Part shown: positions 7,939 through 14,117 of the stretch, piece by piece
Layout of the letters: the number at the start of each line of letters is the position of its first letter
Numbering within the stretch: the first letter of the stretch is position 1
NCBI GenBank assembly: GCA_002399265.1
Contig: DHDG01000059.1
Span: 1 to 14,138, forward strand
Length of the DNA stretch: 14,138 bases
Direction: 5' to 3'
Source: Firmicutes bacterium UBA4882
Lineage (GTDB): Bacteria > Bacillota > UBA4882
Position numbers and translations under genes: made by a program
Notes under the pieces: model-generated
What the model was told of the DNA's origin: nothing
Databases searched by the model: none
What the model saw: the letters and a program-made list of their open reading frames with translations, nothing else

Positions 7939-7986
7939 TTAAGACGTACATTTGATTAGGACGCACACATGATCAGGAGTGATTTT
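7936..7986 (+). repeat. Three imperfect 17-bp tandem repeats leading into mtrB
   Basis: Units begin at 7936, 7953 and 7970, exactly 17 bp apart: tgattaagacgtacatt, tgattaggacgcacaca and tgatcaggagtgatttt. The first contains the stop codon of the hydrolase gene, and the third contains the mtrB Shine-Dalgarno sequence and ends one base before the mtrB ATG. The first two units match well; the third matches mainly in its first half. Confidence 0.55.
7975..7982 (+). promoter_or_regulatory. Shine-Dalgarno site deciding the mtrB start
   Basis: The sequence aggagtga lies 4 nt before ATG 7987 (7 nt measured from aggag). The in-frame ATG at 7969 lies upstream of this site and has no comparable SD, so 7987 is preferred. 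Confidence 0.7.
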
Positions 7987-8259
7987 ATGAATTTGAATAG
8001 TGGCGAAATGCACGATACCTTTGAAATTGGTGGCGATTACATCATGGTGAGAGCCATGGAAGACGGCGTGACAATCATTGGTTTGACCAGGGGTAAGGAT
8101 ACTAAGTTCAGCCATACCGAAAAGCTTGATCATGGTGAAATCATGATTGCGCAGTTTACCTCGAACACTTCTGCCATGAAAATCCGCGGTCGGGCAGAGG
8201 TCTATACCAAATTTGGCATGGTGGAAACCAGGACGCCCCAGGACGCCGGGCGAGCATAA
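7987..8259 (+). CDS. mtrB: Tryptophan RNA-binding attenuator protein TRAP (MtrB)
   Basis: TRAP is an 11-mer ring that, when loaded with tryptophan, binds runs of (G/U)AG triplets in mRNA and attenuates trp gene expression. The 90-residue product aligns over its core with B. subtilis MtrB (75 residues): EDGVTIIGLTRGKDTKF, EKLDHGEIMIAQFT and TSAMKIRGRAE match the family. The RNA-contacting Lys-Lys-Arg set is present as Lys46, Lys65 and Arg67 (B. subtilis 37, 56, 58). The Trp-pocket residues Thr34, Thr39, Gln56, Thr58 and Ser62 are retained. The N-terminus is about 9 residues longer than in B. subtilis, and the C-terminus also extends past the fold. It is not next to mtrA/folE or trp genes; it follows a hydrolase and precedes a DUF2007 gene. 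I see no anti-TRAP gene in the window. Confidence 0.92.
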   Translation: MNLNSGEMHDTFEIGGDYIMVRAMEDGVTIIGLTRGKDTKFSHTEKLDHGEIMIAQFTSNTSAMKIRGRAEVYTKFGMVETRTPQDAGRA

Positions 8260-8319
8260 AAACAGTCGGTGAGAAGGAAACTAGAAGCGGGTTCGTCCCG
8301 AAGAAGGTAGGGAAGTCAT

Positions 8320-8523
8320 TTGTGGGCAGTAGTTTATGTGGCACCAAATGAACCTATCGCTACGATGATCAAGGAGTATCTTACAAAAGAAGGATTTCTC
8401 GTGATGATCAGGCATATAGGATTGCCCCATTTCGGCGCTTCGGGTTCTGTAGAGGTACTGGTACCTGAAGGAGAAGTCGAGGAAGCACAGGAAATACTGA
8501 GCGGTGCCTTCGATCTGACTTGA
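8320..8523 (+). CDS. Small DUF2007-like protein
   Basis: This is a 67-residue protein opening MWAVVYVAPNEPIATMIKEYL and containing EGFLVMIRHIG and VEVLVPEGEVEEAQEIL. This pattern matches the DUF2007 family (putative signal-transducing proteins), a small ferredoxin-like fold with no firmly assigned function. Translation must begin at TTG 8320; there is no in-frame ATG or GTG near the N-terminus, and ggga (8310-8313) in aaggtagggaag provides an SD about 6 nt upstream. No transmembrane segment or signal peptide is present. It lies 60 bp after mtrB and 73 bp before pfkA. A hairpin overlaps its stop codon. The family call rests on remembered sequence pattern only. Confidence 0.75.
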   Translation: MWAVVYVAPNEPIATMIKEYLTKEGFLVMIRHIGLPHFGASGSVEVLVPEGEVEEAQEILSGAFDLT

Positions 8524-8547
8524 TGTCGGCTCTCCGCCGGCATCTTT
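8522..8547 (+). terminator. Hairpin with weak T-run between DUF2007 gene and pfkA
   Basis: The arm gatgtcggc (8522-8530) pairs with gccggcatc (8536-8544), nine pairs including one G-T, with a 5-nt loop. Only three T residues follow, so it is a weak or partial terminator, or an mRNA-stabilising hairpin. It overlaps the last bases of the upstream stop codon. Confidence 0.45.
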
Positions 8548-8573
8548 CATTACAGAAATGATTTTATTATATT
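8545..8573 (+). promoter_or_regulatory. Weak sigma-A-like promoter candidate for pfkA
   Basis: The hexamer tttcat (8545-8550) is followed after 17 bp by tatatt (8568-8573) in an AT-rich patch directly upstream of the pfkA SD. The -10 is good and the -35 matches only half of TTGACA. Transcription would begin near 8580, at the very edge of the SD, so this is only tentative. Confidence 0.25.
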
Positions 8574-8579
8574 CATAAG

Positions 8580-8591
8580 AAGGCGGAGTGA
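8580..8591 (+). promoter_or_regulatory. Shine-Dalgarno site deciding the pfkA start
   Basis: aaggcggagtga lies 5 nt before ATG 8597. The in-frame GTG at 8588 is inside this motif and so cannot be the start served by it. Confidence 0.75.
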
Positions 8592-8596
8592 TCAAA

Positions 8597-9595
8597 ATGC
8601 TCAGACGCATCGGAGTATTAACGAGTGGTGGGGATGCTCCGGGAATGAACGCGGCTGTAAGGTCCGTAGTGCGCACTGCCATTAAGAGCGGACTGGAAGT
8701 CTATGGCATTCGACGGGGTTATCACGGTCTTATGGAAGGCGATATAAGCAGTATGGAGTTCAGATCAGTGGCCGACATCTTGCAGCGTGGGGGCACGATT
8801 TTGAAGACGGCCCGTTCTGAGGAATTCAAGACTGAGGAAGGCCGGAAGCGCGCCTTACTCCAAATGAGGCGGTTCTTCCTGGATGCTTTGGTTGTCATCG
8901 GGGGGGATGGCTCCTTTAGGGGTGCCATTGAGCTCGATAAAATTGGCGTGCCAGTCATCGGGATTCCTGGTTCAATCGACAATGACATTGGCTGCACTGA
9001 TTATTCGATTGGATTTGATACGGCGGCCAACACGGTCGTCGATGCCATCAATAAGATCCGCGATACGGCGTCCTCGCATGAACGTACTTATGTAATCGAA
9101 GTAATGGGTCGTCATTCGGGACATATCGCCGTTTCCGCGGGGCTGGCCAGCGGAGCCGAAGCCGTCCTGATACCGGAATACAAACCTGATATGGAAGCGC
9201 TATGCGAAAGAGTTGTCGATACTCAGCGGCGCGGCAAAGCGCATTGCATCATTATTGTGGCGGAAGGCTTGTTTGCAGAGACGGACAACGCCATACCCCA
9301 TGAAGGCAGTGCCTTGAAAGTTGGCCGGATCATTACCGAAACAACCGGTATCGAGACCCGTATTACGATTCTGGGGCATTTGCAGCGGGGTGGCGCGCCA
9401 ACAGTATTCGATCGCACGATTGCAACCCTAATGGGCGCGAAGGCGATTGAATTATTAATCAGCGGCGAGAGCGGCATGATGGTCGGGTATGTCAACAATA
9501 AGCCATCGTTCTGCCCGTTGGAGCTTGCCATTCAATCGCGCAAACCGATTGATCAGGAACTACTGGCACTGAGCGATTTGCTGGCTGGATTTTAG
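8597..9595 (+). CDS. pfkA: ATP-dependent 6-phosphofructokinase
   Basis: PfkA phosphorylates fructose 6-phosphate to fructose 1,6-bisphosphate with ATP, the committed step of glycolysis, as a cytoplasmic tetramer. The protein from ATG 8597 has 332 residues, slightly longer than the usual 320. It opens MLRRIGVLTSGGDAPGMNAAVRS, the normal N-terminus with the nucleotide-binding GGD. VIGGDGS has Gly at 105 and PGSIDND has Gly at 125; Gly at these two positions marks the ATP-using rather than the PPi-using enzyme. The catalytic base is Asp128 in SIDND. Ser126 replaces the Thr usual in bacterial enzymes, a conservative change. SHERTYVIEVMGRHSG and ILGHLQRGGAPTVFDR are strong family signatures. It follows the DUF2007 gene and is followed at once by the metK promoter, which overlaps its stop codon. 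Confidence 0.97.
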   Translation: MLRRIGVLTSGGDAPGMNAAVRSVVRTAIKSGLEVYGIRRGYHGLMEGDISSMEFRSVADILQRGGTILKTARSEEFKTEEGRKRALLQMRRFFLDALVVIGGDGSFRGAIELDKIGVPVIGIPGSIDNDIGCTDYSIGFDTAANTVVDAINKIRDTASSHERTYVIEVMGRHSGHIAVSAGLASGAEAVLIPEYKPDMEALCERVVDTQRRGKAHCIIIVAEGLFAETDNAIPHEGSALKVGRIITETTGIETRITILGHLQRGGAPTVFDRTIATLMGAKAIELLISGESGMMVGYVNNKPSFCPLELAIQSRKPIDQELLALSDLLAGF

Positions 9596-9596
9596 C

Positions 9597-9625
9597 TTGA
9601 CAGACCGTGGTGCAAATGGTATTCT
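9597..9625 (+). promoter_or_regulatory. Sigma-A promoter of the SAM riboswitch-metK unit
   Basis: TTGACA (9597-9602) is a perfect -35. After exactly 17 bp comes TATTCT (9620-9625), a 4/6 -10 with the extended TG (9617-9618) one base upstream of it. Transcription should begin near 9632, about 36 nt before the riboswitch P1 helix. The promoter lies immediately after the pfkA stop codon. Confidence 0.85.
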
Positions 9626-9667
9626 TTGTTCTGTACGTACCAGAAAACACAACACAATTGAATATTG

Positions 9668-9766
9668 ACTCATCGCGAGAGGTGGAGGGACGGGCCCGAT
9701 GAAACCCGGCAACCAGCGCTTATGTAGTATGGTGCCAATTCCTGCAGAGCCATCTGGAAGATGAGT
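9668..9766 (+). promoter_or_regulatory. SAM-I (S-box) riboswitch aptamer
   Basis: This is an RNA aptamer that binds S-adenosylmethionine and switches off transcription of methionine/SAM genes. The P1 helix is actcatc (9668-9674) with gatgagt (9760-9766), seven perfect pairs. The conserved core is present in order: gagaggtggaggga (about 9677-9690), gatgaaacccggcaaccag (9698-9716), ggtgccaattcctgcaga (9731-9748) and the closing ggaagatgag. It sits between the sigma-A promoter and the metK start, with an expression-platform terminator directly after it. This is the expected SAM feedback on SAM synthetase. Confidence 0.96.
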
Positions 9767-9775
9767 AGGCCGCCT

Positions 9776-9804
9776 TATCCTTCCATGTGGGAGGATATTT
9801 TTTT
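9776..9804 (+). terminator. Riboswitch expression-platform terminator
   Basis: The arm tatccttcc (9776-9784) pairs with gggaggata (9789-9797), nine pairs with one G-T, across the tetraloop atgt, followed by seven T residues (9798-9804). A competing antiterminator could form from aggc/ccgcct bases near 9764-9779 with the 3' strand of P1, but only weak pairing is evident by eye. High SAM should stabilise P1 and allow this terminator. Confidence 0.9.
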
Positions 9805-9840
9805 ATATGGCTCAAGTTGATTCAGCAAAATATACCTGAG

Positions 9841-9845
9841 AGGAG
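9841..9845 (+). promoter_or_regulatory. Shine-Dalgarno site deciding the metK start
   Basis: aggag in gagaggagcg lies 10 nt before TTG 9856. GTG 9847 is only 1 nt away and so too close, which selects the TTG. Confidence 0.7.
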
Positions 9846-9855
9846 CGTGCTATTC

Positions 9856-11043
9856 TTGGCTGAAAATCGTCATCTTTTTACTTCTGAATCTGTTACTGAG
9901 GGTCATCCCGACAAAGTCTGCGATCAAATCTCCGATGCCATTGTTGATGCCTTTATCAAAGAAGATCCGAATGCGCGTGTGGCTTGTGAGGTTTCAGTCA
10001 CTACCGGTTTGGTGCTCGTGATGGGCGAGATATCCACCTGTTGTGACTATGTTGATATTCCGAAATTGGTGCGTGATGTGGTTCGCGATATTGGCTATAC
10101 CAGGGCTAAGTACGGTTTTGACGGCGATACCTGTGCCGTTTTGAGTACAATTGATGATCAATCCCCTGACATTGCCCTGGGTGTGGACAAAGCCATGGAA
10201 GCTAAGCTTGATCAGCTGGCAGAGCAAAATGAGATTGGTGCCGGCGATCAGGGAATGATGTTCGGTTACGCCACCAATGAAACTCCTGAGTTGATGCCGG
10301 CGCCGATATCCTTGGCGCATCAATTGGCGCGGCGTTTGGCACTGGTAAGGCGCAGCGAAGAGATCCCTTATTTGCGCCCAGACGGGAAAACACAGGTCAC
10401 AGTCGAATACGAAGGTAATCGTCCCATACGCGTGGATACGGTGGTCGTTTCCGCACAGCATCATCCTGACGTTGAACAGGACCAAATCAAGCATGATATC
10501 ATTGAAAAAGTAATTAAGCCCATTATTCCAGCCGCGTTTCTGGATCAAAAGACCAAATATTACGTCAATCCGACCGGACGGTTTGTCGTTGGTGGCCCGC
10601 AGGGTGATTCGGGTCTTACCGGTCGCAAGATTATTGTCGATACATATGGCGGGGCGGCCCGTCACGGCGGAGGGGCTTTCTCCGGAAAGGATCCAACTAA
10701 AGTAGATCGATCGGCTGCTTATGCGGCGCGGCATGCTGCCAAAAATCTGGTCGCCGCTGGCGTGGCAGATCGGCTCGAACTCCAGCTGGCCTACGCCATC
10801 GGGGTTGCTCAGCCAGTTTCGATCGCGGTAGAGACCTTTGGCACTGGAAAGATCGCGGACAGCCGCATCATCGAACTAATCAACGAACACTTTGACTTGC
10901 GGCCAGCTGCCATCATCCGTGACTTGGCATTGAGACGCCCAATCTATAGACAGGTGGCAACGTATGGGCATTTTGGCCGGACAGATCTGGATTTACCATG
11001 GGAAATGCTGGATAAAGTCACACAGATAAAGAAGAGTCTCTGA
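9856..11043 (+). CDS. metK: S-adenosylmethionine synthetase
   Basis: MetK makes S-adenosylmethionine from methionine and ATP in the cytoplasm. It starts at TTG 9856, giving 395 residues (B. subtilis about 400) and the standard opening MAENRHLFTSESVTEGHPDK, with ATP-contacting His17 and the adjacent Asp19 and Lys20. GAGDQGMMFGY (from 128) is the family signature 1, and GGGAFSGKDPTKVDRS (271-286) is signature 2. DLPWE near the end is also typical. The reading frame stays open upstream to 9787, but that part lies in the riboswitch terminator and is not a credible start. Expression is predicted to be switched off by SAM through the S-box upstream. The next gene follows after 58 bp with no terminator. 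Confidence 0.98.
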   Translation: MAENRHLFTSESVTEGHPDKVCDQISDAIVDAFIKEDPNARVACEVSVTTGLVLVMGEISTCCDYVDIPKLVRDVVRDIGYTRAKYGFDGDTCAVLSTIDDQSPDIALGVDKAMEAKLDQLAEQNEIGAGDQGMMFGYATNETPELMPAPISLAHQLARRLALVRRSEEIPYLRPDGKTQVTVEYEGNRPIRVDTVVVSAQHHPDVEQDQIKHDIIEKVIKPIIPAAFLDQKTKYYVNPTGRFVVGGPQGDSGLTGRKIIVDTYGGAARHGGGAFSGKDPTKVDRSAAYAARHAAKNLVAAGVADRLELQLAYAIGVAQPVSIAVETFGTGKIADSRIIELINEHFDLRPAAIIRDLALRRPIYRQVATYGHFGRTDLDLPWEMLDKVTQIKKSL

Positions 11044-11076
11044 GAAGTTTATGGCTTCTTGAGGAAGGATAAAGCG

Positions 11077-11100
11077 GTGCGCGTGATGAATTCATATTAA
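11077..11100 (+). other. Possible 7-codon leader ORF before the Cys-pair gene
   Basis: A good SD, gaggaaggat (11061-11070), precedes GTG 11077, from which seven codons run to a TAA at 11098-11100. The next gene's ATG begins at 11102, one base after that stop. The larger gene has no SD of its own at the right distance, so translation may be coupled by re-initiation. Very short ORFs occur by chance; low confidence. Confidence 0.3.
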
Positions 11101-11101
11101 G

Positions 11102-11731
11102 ATGAATTTTAACCAATTAGAAGGCATGCGGGCAAGATTAAGCGAAACGCGCCAGTTAATTGGGCTGCAAGTGCAGTTGGAGGTTGCTATGGACGTTCCA
11201 ACAACGGCTTTTTTCCCTTCTGAGTTTAAAGAGAATAATTGCGAAAAATGTCAGCTTACGTACCTGTCCGCGCAAGTTCCTATTGCCGATCATGGTCCGG
11301 TTCAGCCATATATGATGCTGGGATGTCCGCGCTGTGGTCAGAGCGTTATTTTCGACGCCCATATGGAATCAAGAAACTACGAGGAACACTCGCTGCAGGC
11401 CCTGCCTGCGGAGATAAGAGCGCGTTATCAAAAGGCCAGCACTTGGGAAAAGGCTCGTATGATCCAAGAGCTTTGGCTTGACAGTATTGACCACTGTGAC
11501 TGCGGAGGACCATTCAAGATTATGATCCAGCCGGGGGTTTGCCCCAAATGCGGAGGCGCGCCCGACAGTTCCGCAGATTACCGCGGCGAAGTCCGGTTCA
11601 TGGATTTATCGGCTGGCATCGGCCCCAGAGATAGTTATAACCTGTTTGCACGCTACAGCCTTTCAAATGATAATGGCCGGCGAATGGCTCGACAATTGGA
11701 GAACTCAAAGAAGCCAAGGTTTACGATTTAA
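11102..11731 (+). CDS. Unrecognised protein with four Cys pairs (zinc-ribbon-like)
   Basis: I do not recognise this 209-residue protein. It has four Cys pairs: Cys47/Cys50 (CEKC), Cys75/Cys78 (CPRC), Cys132/Cys134 (CDC) and Cys147/Cys150 (CPKCGG). The first two and last two pairs are each spaced as in a zinc ribbon, so two metal-binding modules separated by a charged, helix-prone stretch (about 90-130) are likely. The N-terminus (residues 1-30) looks helical, and the C-terminus is basic (RRMARQLENSKKPRF). No signal peptide, membrane segment or enzymatic motif is seen. ATG 11102 lacks a clear SD; the good SD at 11061-11070 serves a tiny ORF ending one base earlier. It is 58 bp after metK, probably on the same riboswitch-controlled transcript, and is closed by a terminator. 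Confidence 0.8.
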   Translation: MNFNQLEGMRARLSETRQLIGLQVQLEVAMDVPTTAFFPSEFKENNCEKCQLTYLSAQVPIADHGPVQPYMMLGCPRCGQSVIFDAHMESRNYEEHSLQALPAEIRARYQKASTWEKARMIQELWLDSIDHCDCGGPFKIMIQPGVCPKCGGAPDSSADYRGEVRFMDLSAGIGPRDSYNLFARYSLSNDNGRRMARQLENSKKPRFTI

Positions 11732-11745
11732 GCAGTGTGGCTGGC

Positions 11746-11776
11746 ATGGCTGTTGAACAAATCAACAGCCATTTTT
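11746..11776 (+). terminator. Intrinsic terminator between the Cys-pair gene and recD2
   Basis: An 11-bp perfect stem pairs atggctgttga (11746-11756) with tcaacagccat (11762-11772), with a 5-nt loop, followed by ttttta. It begins 14 bp after the stop of the upstream gene and precedes the recD2 ATG by 24 bp. It rules out the open frame upstream of 11801 as part of recD2. Confidence 0.9.
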
Positions 11777-11800
11777 ATAGACTGGAAGGACGGTTGCGCC

Positions 11801-13969
11801 ATGCCCGTAATTGAGGGAGTTATTGAAAGACTGACATTCCATAATGAAGAAAATGGCTATACTGTGGCTAATTTTAAGCTTTCCGACAGCAGTTCTTCCT
11901 GTGCGGTTGTTGGAACAATCCTACCGGTAACAGTCGGGGAATCCCTGCGGTTGACAGGCGATTGGGAGAATCATGCCTCGTATGGGCGTCAGTTTAAATT
12001 TCAATCTTTTGAACGACTAGTCCCTGCCACACTCACCGGCATTGAAAAGTACCTTGGTTCGGGTCTGATTAAGGGGATCGGTCCGCAGATGGCGCGACGC
12101 ATTGTCGCCAAATTCGGCTTGGAGACCTTAAATATTATTCGCAGTGATCCAGAAAAGCTCCATGAGGTTGAAGGAATCGGTACTAAGAAGCACGAGGCGA
12201 TTTGCAGCGCCATAGCTGAACACCGCGAAATCGAAGATATCATGGTCTTTCTCCAGGGCTATGGCGTGACACCGTCTTATGCTGCTAAGATTTTTAAGAC
12301 CTATGGGCGGCAGGCGATTCAAGTGGTTTCGGATAATCCTTACCGCCTGGCAGAGGATGTCTTTGGGATAGGATTTAAAACGGCCGACAAGATCGCGCTG
12401 GCGATGGGAATCCCTTTGGAATCACCAAAGCGGTTGATTCCCGGAATCGAGTTTTTTATCACCGAAATGACTAATGAAGGTCATGTCTATGCGCCGTTGG
12501 ACGAATTTGTCGCCTGGGCCGCCGAGAAACTGACGGTTGATCAAGAAATAGTACATGGCACTTTGCCGGCACTAATTCAGAAAAAAAGCATCATTTGCGA
12601 AGAAAGTCCGGATCTGGGGAGCCTTTTGTATCCGGCTCAGTTTTACTACGCGGAACGTTCTGTGGCCGAACGGCTGATGCGATTGTCACGTGCGGAAAAG
12701 ACCACTGGGAAAGATGTTAGCGCTGCTTTGCAAAAGGTGAGGGATCACAATAGTATCAAATTAGCCCCTGCTCAGCTACAGGCGGTGCAAAGCGCATTGC
12801 AGAACGGAGTCTTGGTAATTACCGGCGGCCCCGGAACTGGAAAAACTACAACCTTAAAGGCTTTGCTGGAAGTGTTTCGCAGCGCTGGGCTGCGTACGCT
12901 ATTGGCTGCACCGACCGGGCGGGCTGCCAAACGAATGACAGAGGCTACCGGGCAACAAGCCAAAACTTTGCATCGCCTGCTGGAATTCGGGTATGAGTCC
13001 GGAGGTTTTCGTTTTTGTCGCAATGAAACCAATCCTTTGGAAGCCGAAGCCGTCATTATCGATGAAGTGTCCATGGTGGACTTAATGCTGATGCATAGTC
13101 TCCTCAAGGCCATTCCGGATCATTGCCGCCTGGTATTGGTAGGCGACTCGGATCAGCTGCCCTCAGTCGGAGCGGGCAACGTTTTGCGTGACATCATTGA
13201 TTCCGGTAGGATCCCGGTAGTCAGGCTGACCCGCGTTTTCCGTCAGGGCAACGAGAGCTACATTGCTGTCAATGCCCATCTCGTGAAAGACGGGCGTATG
13301 CCGGTAGTTTCCAGGGAGGCCAAGGATTTTTATTTGATTGAGGAGTCAGAACCCGAAAAGGTAACGGCCTTGATCCTCCAATTGGTCAGTCGCAGGCTGC
13401 CGACTTTTCTGAAATGTGATCCAATCGATGATATTCAAGTGCTGGCCCCGATGCGCCGTTTTGAGACAGGCGTTGATAACCTGAATACGCAATTGCAGAA
13501 AGTGCTTAATAAGCCGGGTCGTACCCCTGCGGCAGTTTACCGGGGAACTTCCTTCAGAGCTGGCGATAAGGTAATGCAAATCAGGAATAACTATCAGAAG
13601 ATGGTTTTCAATGGCGATATCGGGCGGATTGTGGCCGTAGATCAAGAAGAACAAGAAGTCCGAGTGGCGTATCCTGAACCGGAAGGGGACCGCATTGTTC
13701 CCTACGATTTGAACGAGCTTGACGAAATCGTGCTGTCTTATGCGGTGTCAGTACATAAGAGTCAGGGCAGTGAGTATCCAGTTGTTGTGATGCCGGTGAC
13801 CACGCAGCATTACATCATGCTGCAACGCAATTTGCTCTATACCGCCATTACCAGAGCCAAGAAAATGGTGGTCCTGGTTGGCACAAAAAAAGCGCTGTTT
13901 ATGTCCATCAAAAACAATCGCATTGAAGACCGGCGTTCATTGTTAGCCTTCCGGCTTAGGCAGGCGTAG
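11801..13969 (+). CDS. recD2: RecD2-type 5'-3' DNA helicase (SF1B)
   Basis: RecD2 is an ATP-dependent 5'-3' DNA helicase of bacteria, functioning without RecB and RecC in replication-fork and repair processes. ATG 11801 gives 722 residues and the standard start MPVIEGVIERLTFHNEENGYTVANF; ggaagga (11784-11790) is the SD, 10 nt upstream. The N-terminal OB-like domain (1-80) is followed by helix-hairpin-helix segments (about 81-205: GLIKGIGPQMARRI, LHEVEGIGTKKHEAI, FGIGFKTADKIA). The ATPase has Walker A GGPGTGKT (342-349), Walker B IIDEVSMVD (Asp421-Glu422), GDSDQLPSVGAGNVL, SVHKSQGSEYP and YTAITRAKK near the C-terminus, which carries the motif VI arginine. All motifs are intact. No recB or recC is nearby, consistent with RecD2. 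It lies after a terminator, so it needs its own promoter, not convincingly seen. Confidence 0.95.
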   Translation: MPVIEGVIERLTFHNEENGYTVANFKLSDSSSSCAVVGTILPVTVGESLRLTGDWENHASYGRQFKFQSFERLVPATLTGIEKYLGSGLIKGIGPQMARRIVAKFGLETLNIIRSDPEKLHEVEGIGTKKHEAICSAIAEHREIEDIMVFLQGYGVTPSYAAKIFKTYGRQAIQVVSDNPYRLAEDVFGIGFKTADKIALAMGIPLESPKRLIPGIEFFITEMTNEGHVYAPLDEFVAWAAEKLTVDQEIVHGTLPALIQKKSIICEESPDLGSLLYPAQFYYAERSVAERLMRLSRAEKTTGKDVSAALQKVRDHNSIKLAPAQLQAVQSALQNGVLVITGGPGTGKTTTLKALLEVFRSAGLRTLLAAPTGRAAKRMTEATGQQAKTLHRLLEFGYESGGFRFCRNETNPLEAEAVIIDEVSMVDLMLMHSLLKAIPDHCRLVLVGDSDQLPSVGAGNVLRDIIDSGRIPVVRLTRVFRQGNESYIAVNAHLVKDGRMPVVSREAKDFYLIEESEPEKVTALILQLVSRRLPTFLKCDPIDDIQVLAPMRRFETGVDNLNTQLQKVLNKPGRTPAAVYRGTSFRAGDKVMQIRNNYQKMVFNGDIGRIVAVDQEEQEVRVAYPEPEGDRIVPYDLNELDEIVLSYAVSVHKSQGSEYPVVVMPVTTQHYIMLQRNLLYTAITRAKKMVVLVGTKKALFMSIKNNRIEDRRSLLAFRLRQA

Positions 13970-13977
13970 GTGTTGGA

Positions 13978-14021
13978 GCGGCTTAGGATGTAGTTGGGGG
14001 CGGCTTAGACCGTAGTTGAGG
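13978..14021 (+). repeat. 22-bp tandem repeat downstream of recD2
   Basis: Two adjacent 22-bp units begin at gcggcttagg (13978) and gcggcttaga (14000), identical at 18 of 22 positions and sharing the core gtagttg. A degenerate partial copy (gcggtgaag) follows from 14021, and related sequence (ccggcttagg) appears just before the recD2 stop. The block lies between the recD2 stop and the final terminator. Confidence 0.65.
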
Positions 14022-14072
14022 CGGTGAAGACCATTATTGCCCGTCAATTCCAAGTTCATATGTTTAGCACAC

Positions 14073-14117
14073 AACAGGGGATTAGCTTCGGGTTGACCGA
14101 CGATCCCCTGTTTTTTT
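14073..14117 (+). terminator. Intrinsic terminator after recD2
   Basis: A perfect 10-bp stem pairs aacaggggat (14073-14082) with atcccctgtt (14103-14112). The 20-nt loop holds an inner mini-stem (tcgg/ccga). A T-run at 14111-14117 follows. It ends the recD2 unit, though it lies about 104 bp after the stop. Confidence 0.88.

Noticed and set aside
7953..8000. TRAP autoregulatory site over the mtrB start
   Set aside because: Only a few TAG/GAG triplets with irregular spacing are present.
8288..8300. Small hairpin cggg-ttcgt-cccg between mtrB and the DUF2007 gene
   Set aside because: The stem is only about 4 bp with no T-run, so it is neither a terminator nor a clear element.
9787..9855. N-terminal extension of metK
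   Set aside because: The open frame overlaps the riboswitch terminator; the family N-terminus begins at TTG 9856 with a good SD.
11753..11781. TTGAAC-17 bp-TATAGA as a recD2 promoter
   Set aside because: Both hexamers are only 4/6, they lie inside the terminator hairpin, and the predicted start near 11788 would fall within the recD2 SD.
11735..11800. N-terminal extension of recD2
   Set aside because: It is entirely overlapped by a strong terminator; the family start MPVIEGVIERL fits ATG 11801.
13944..14029. Run of about 11 NAG triplets as a TRAP binding site
   Set aside because: Spacers range from 1 to 12 nt, whereas known TRAP targets use 2-3 nt, and one triplet is CAG and one AAG. The repeats explain the triplets.
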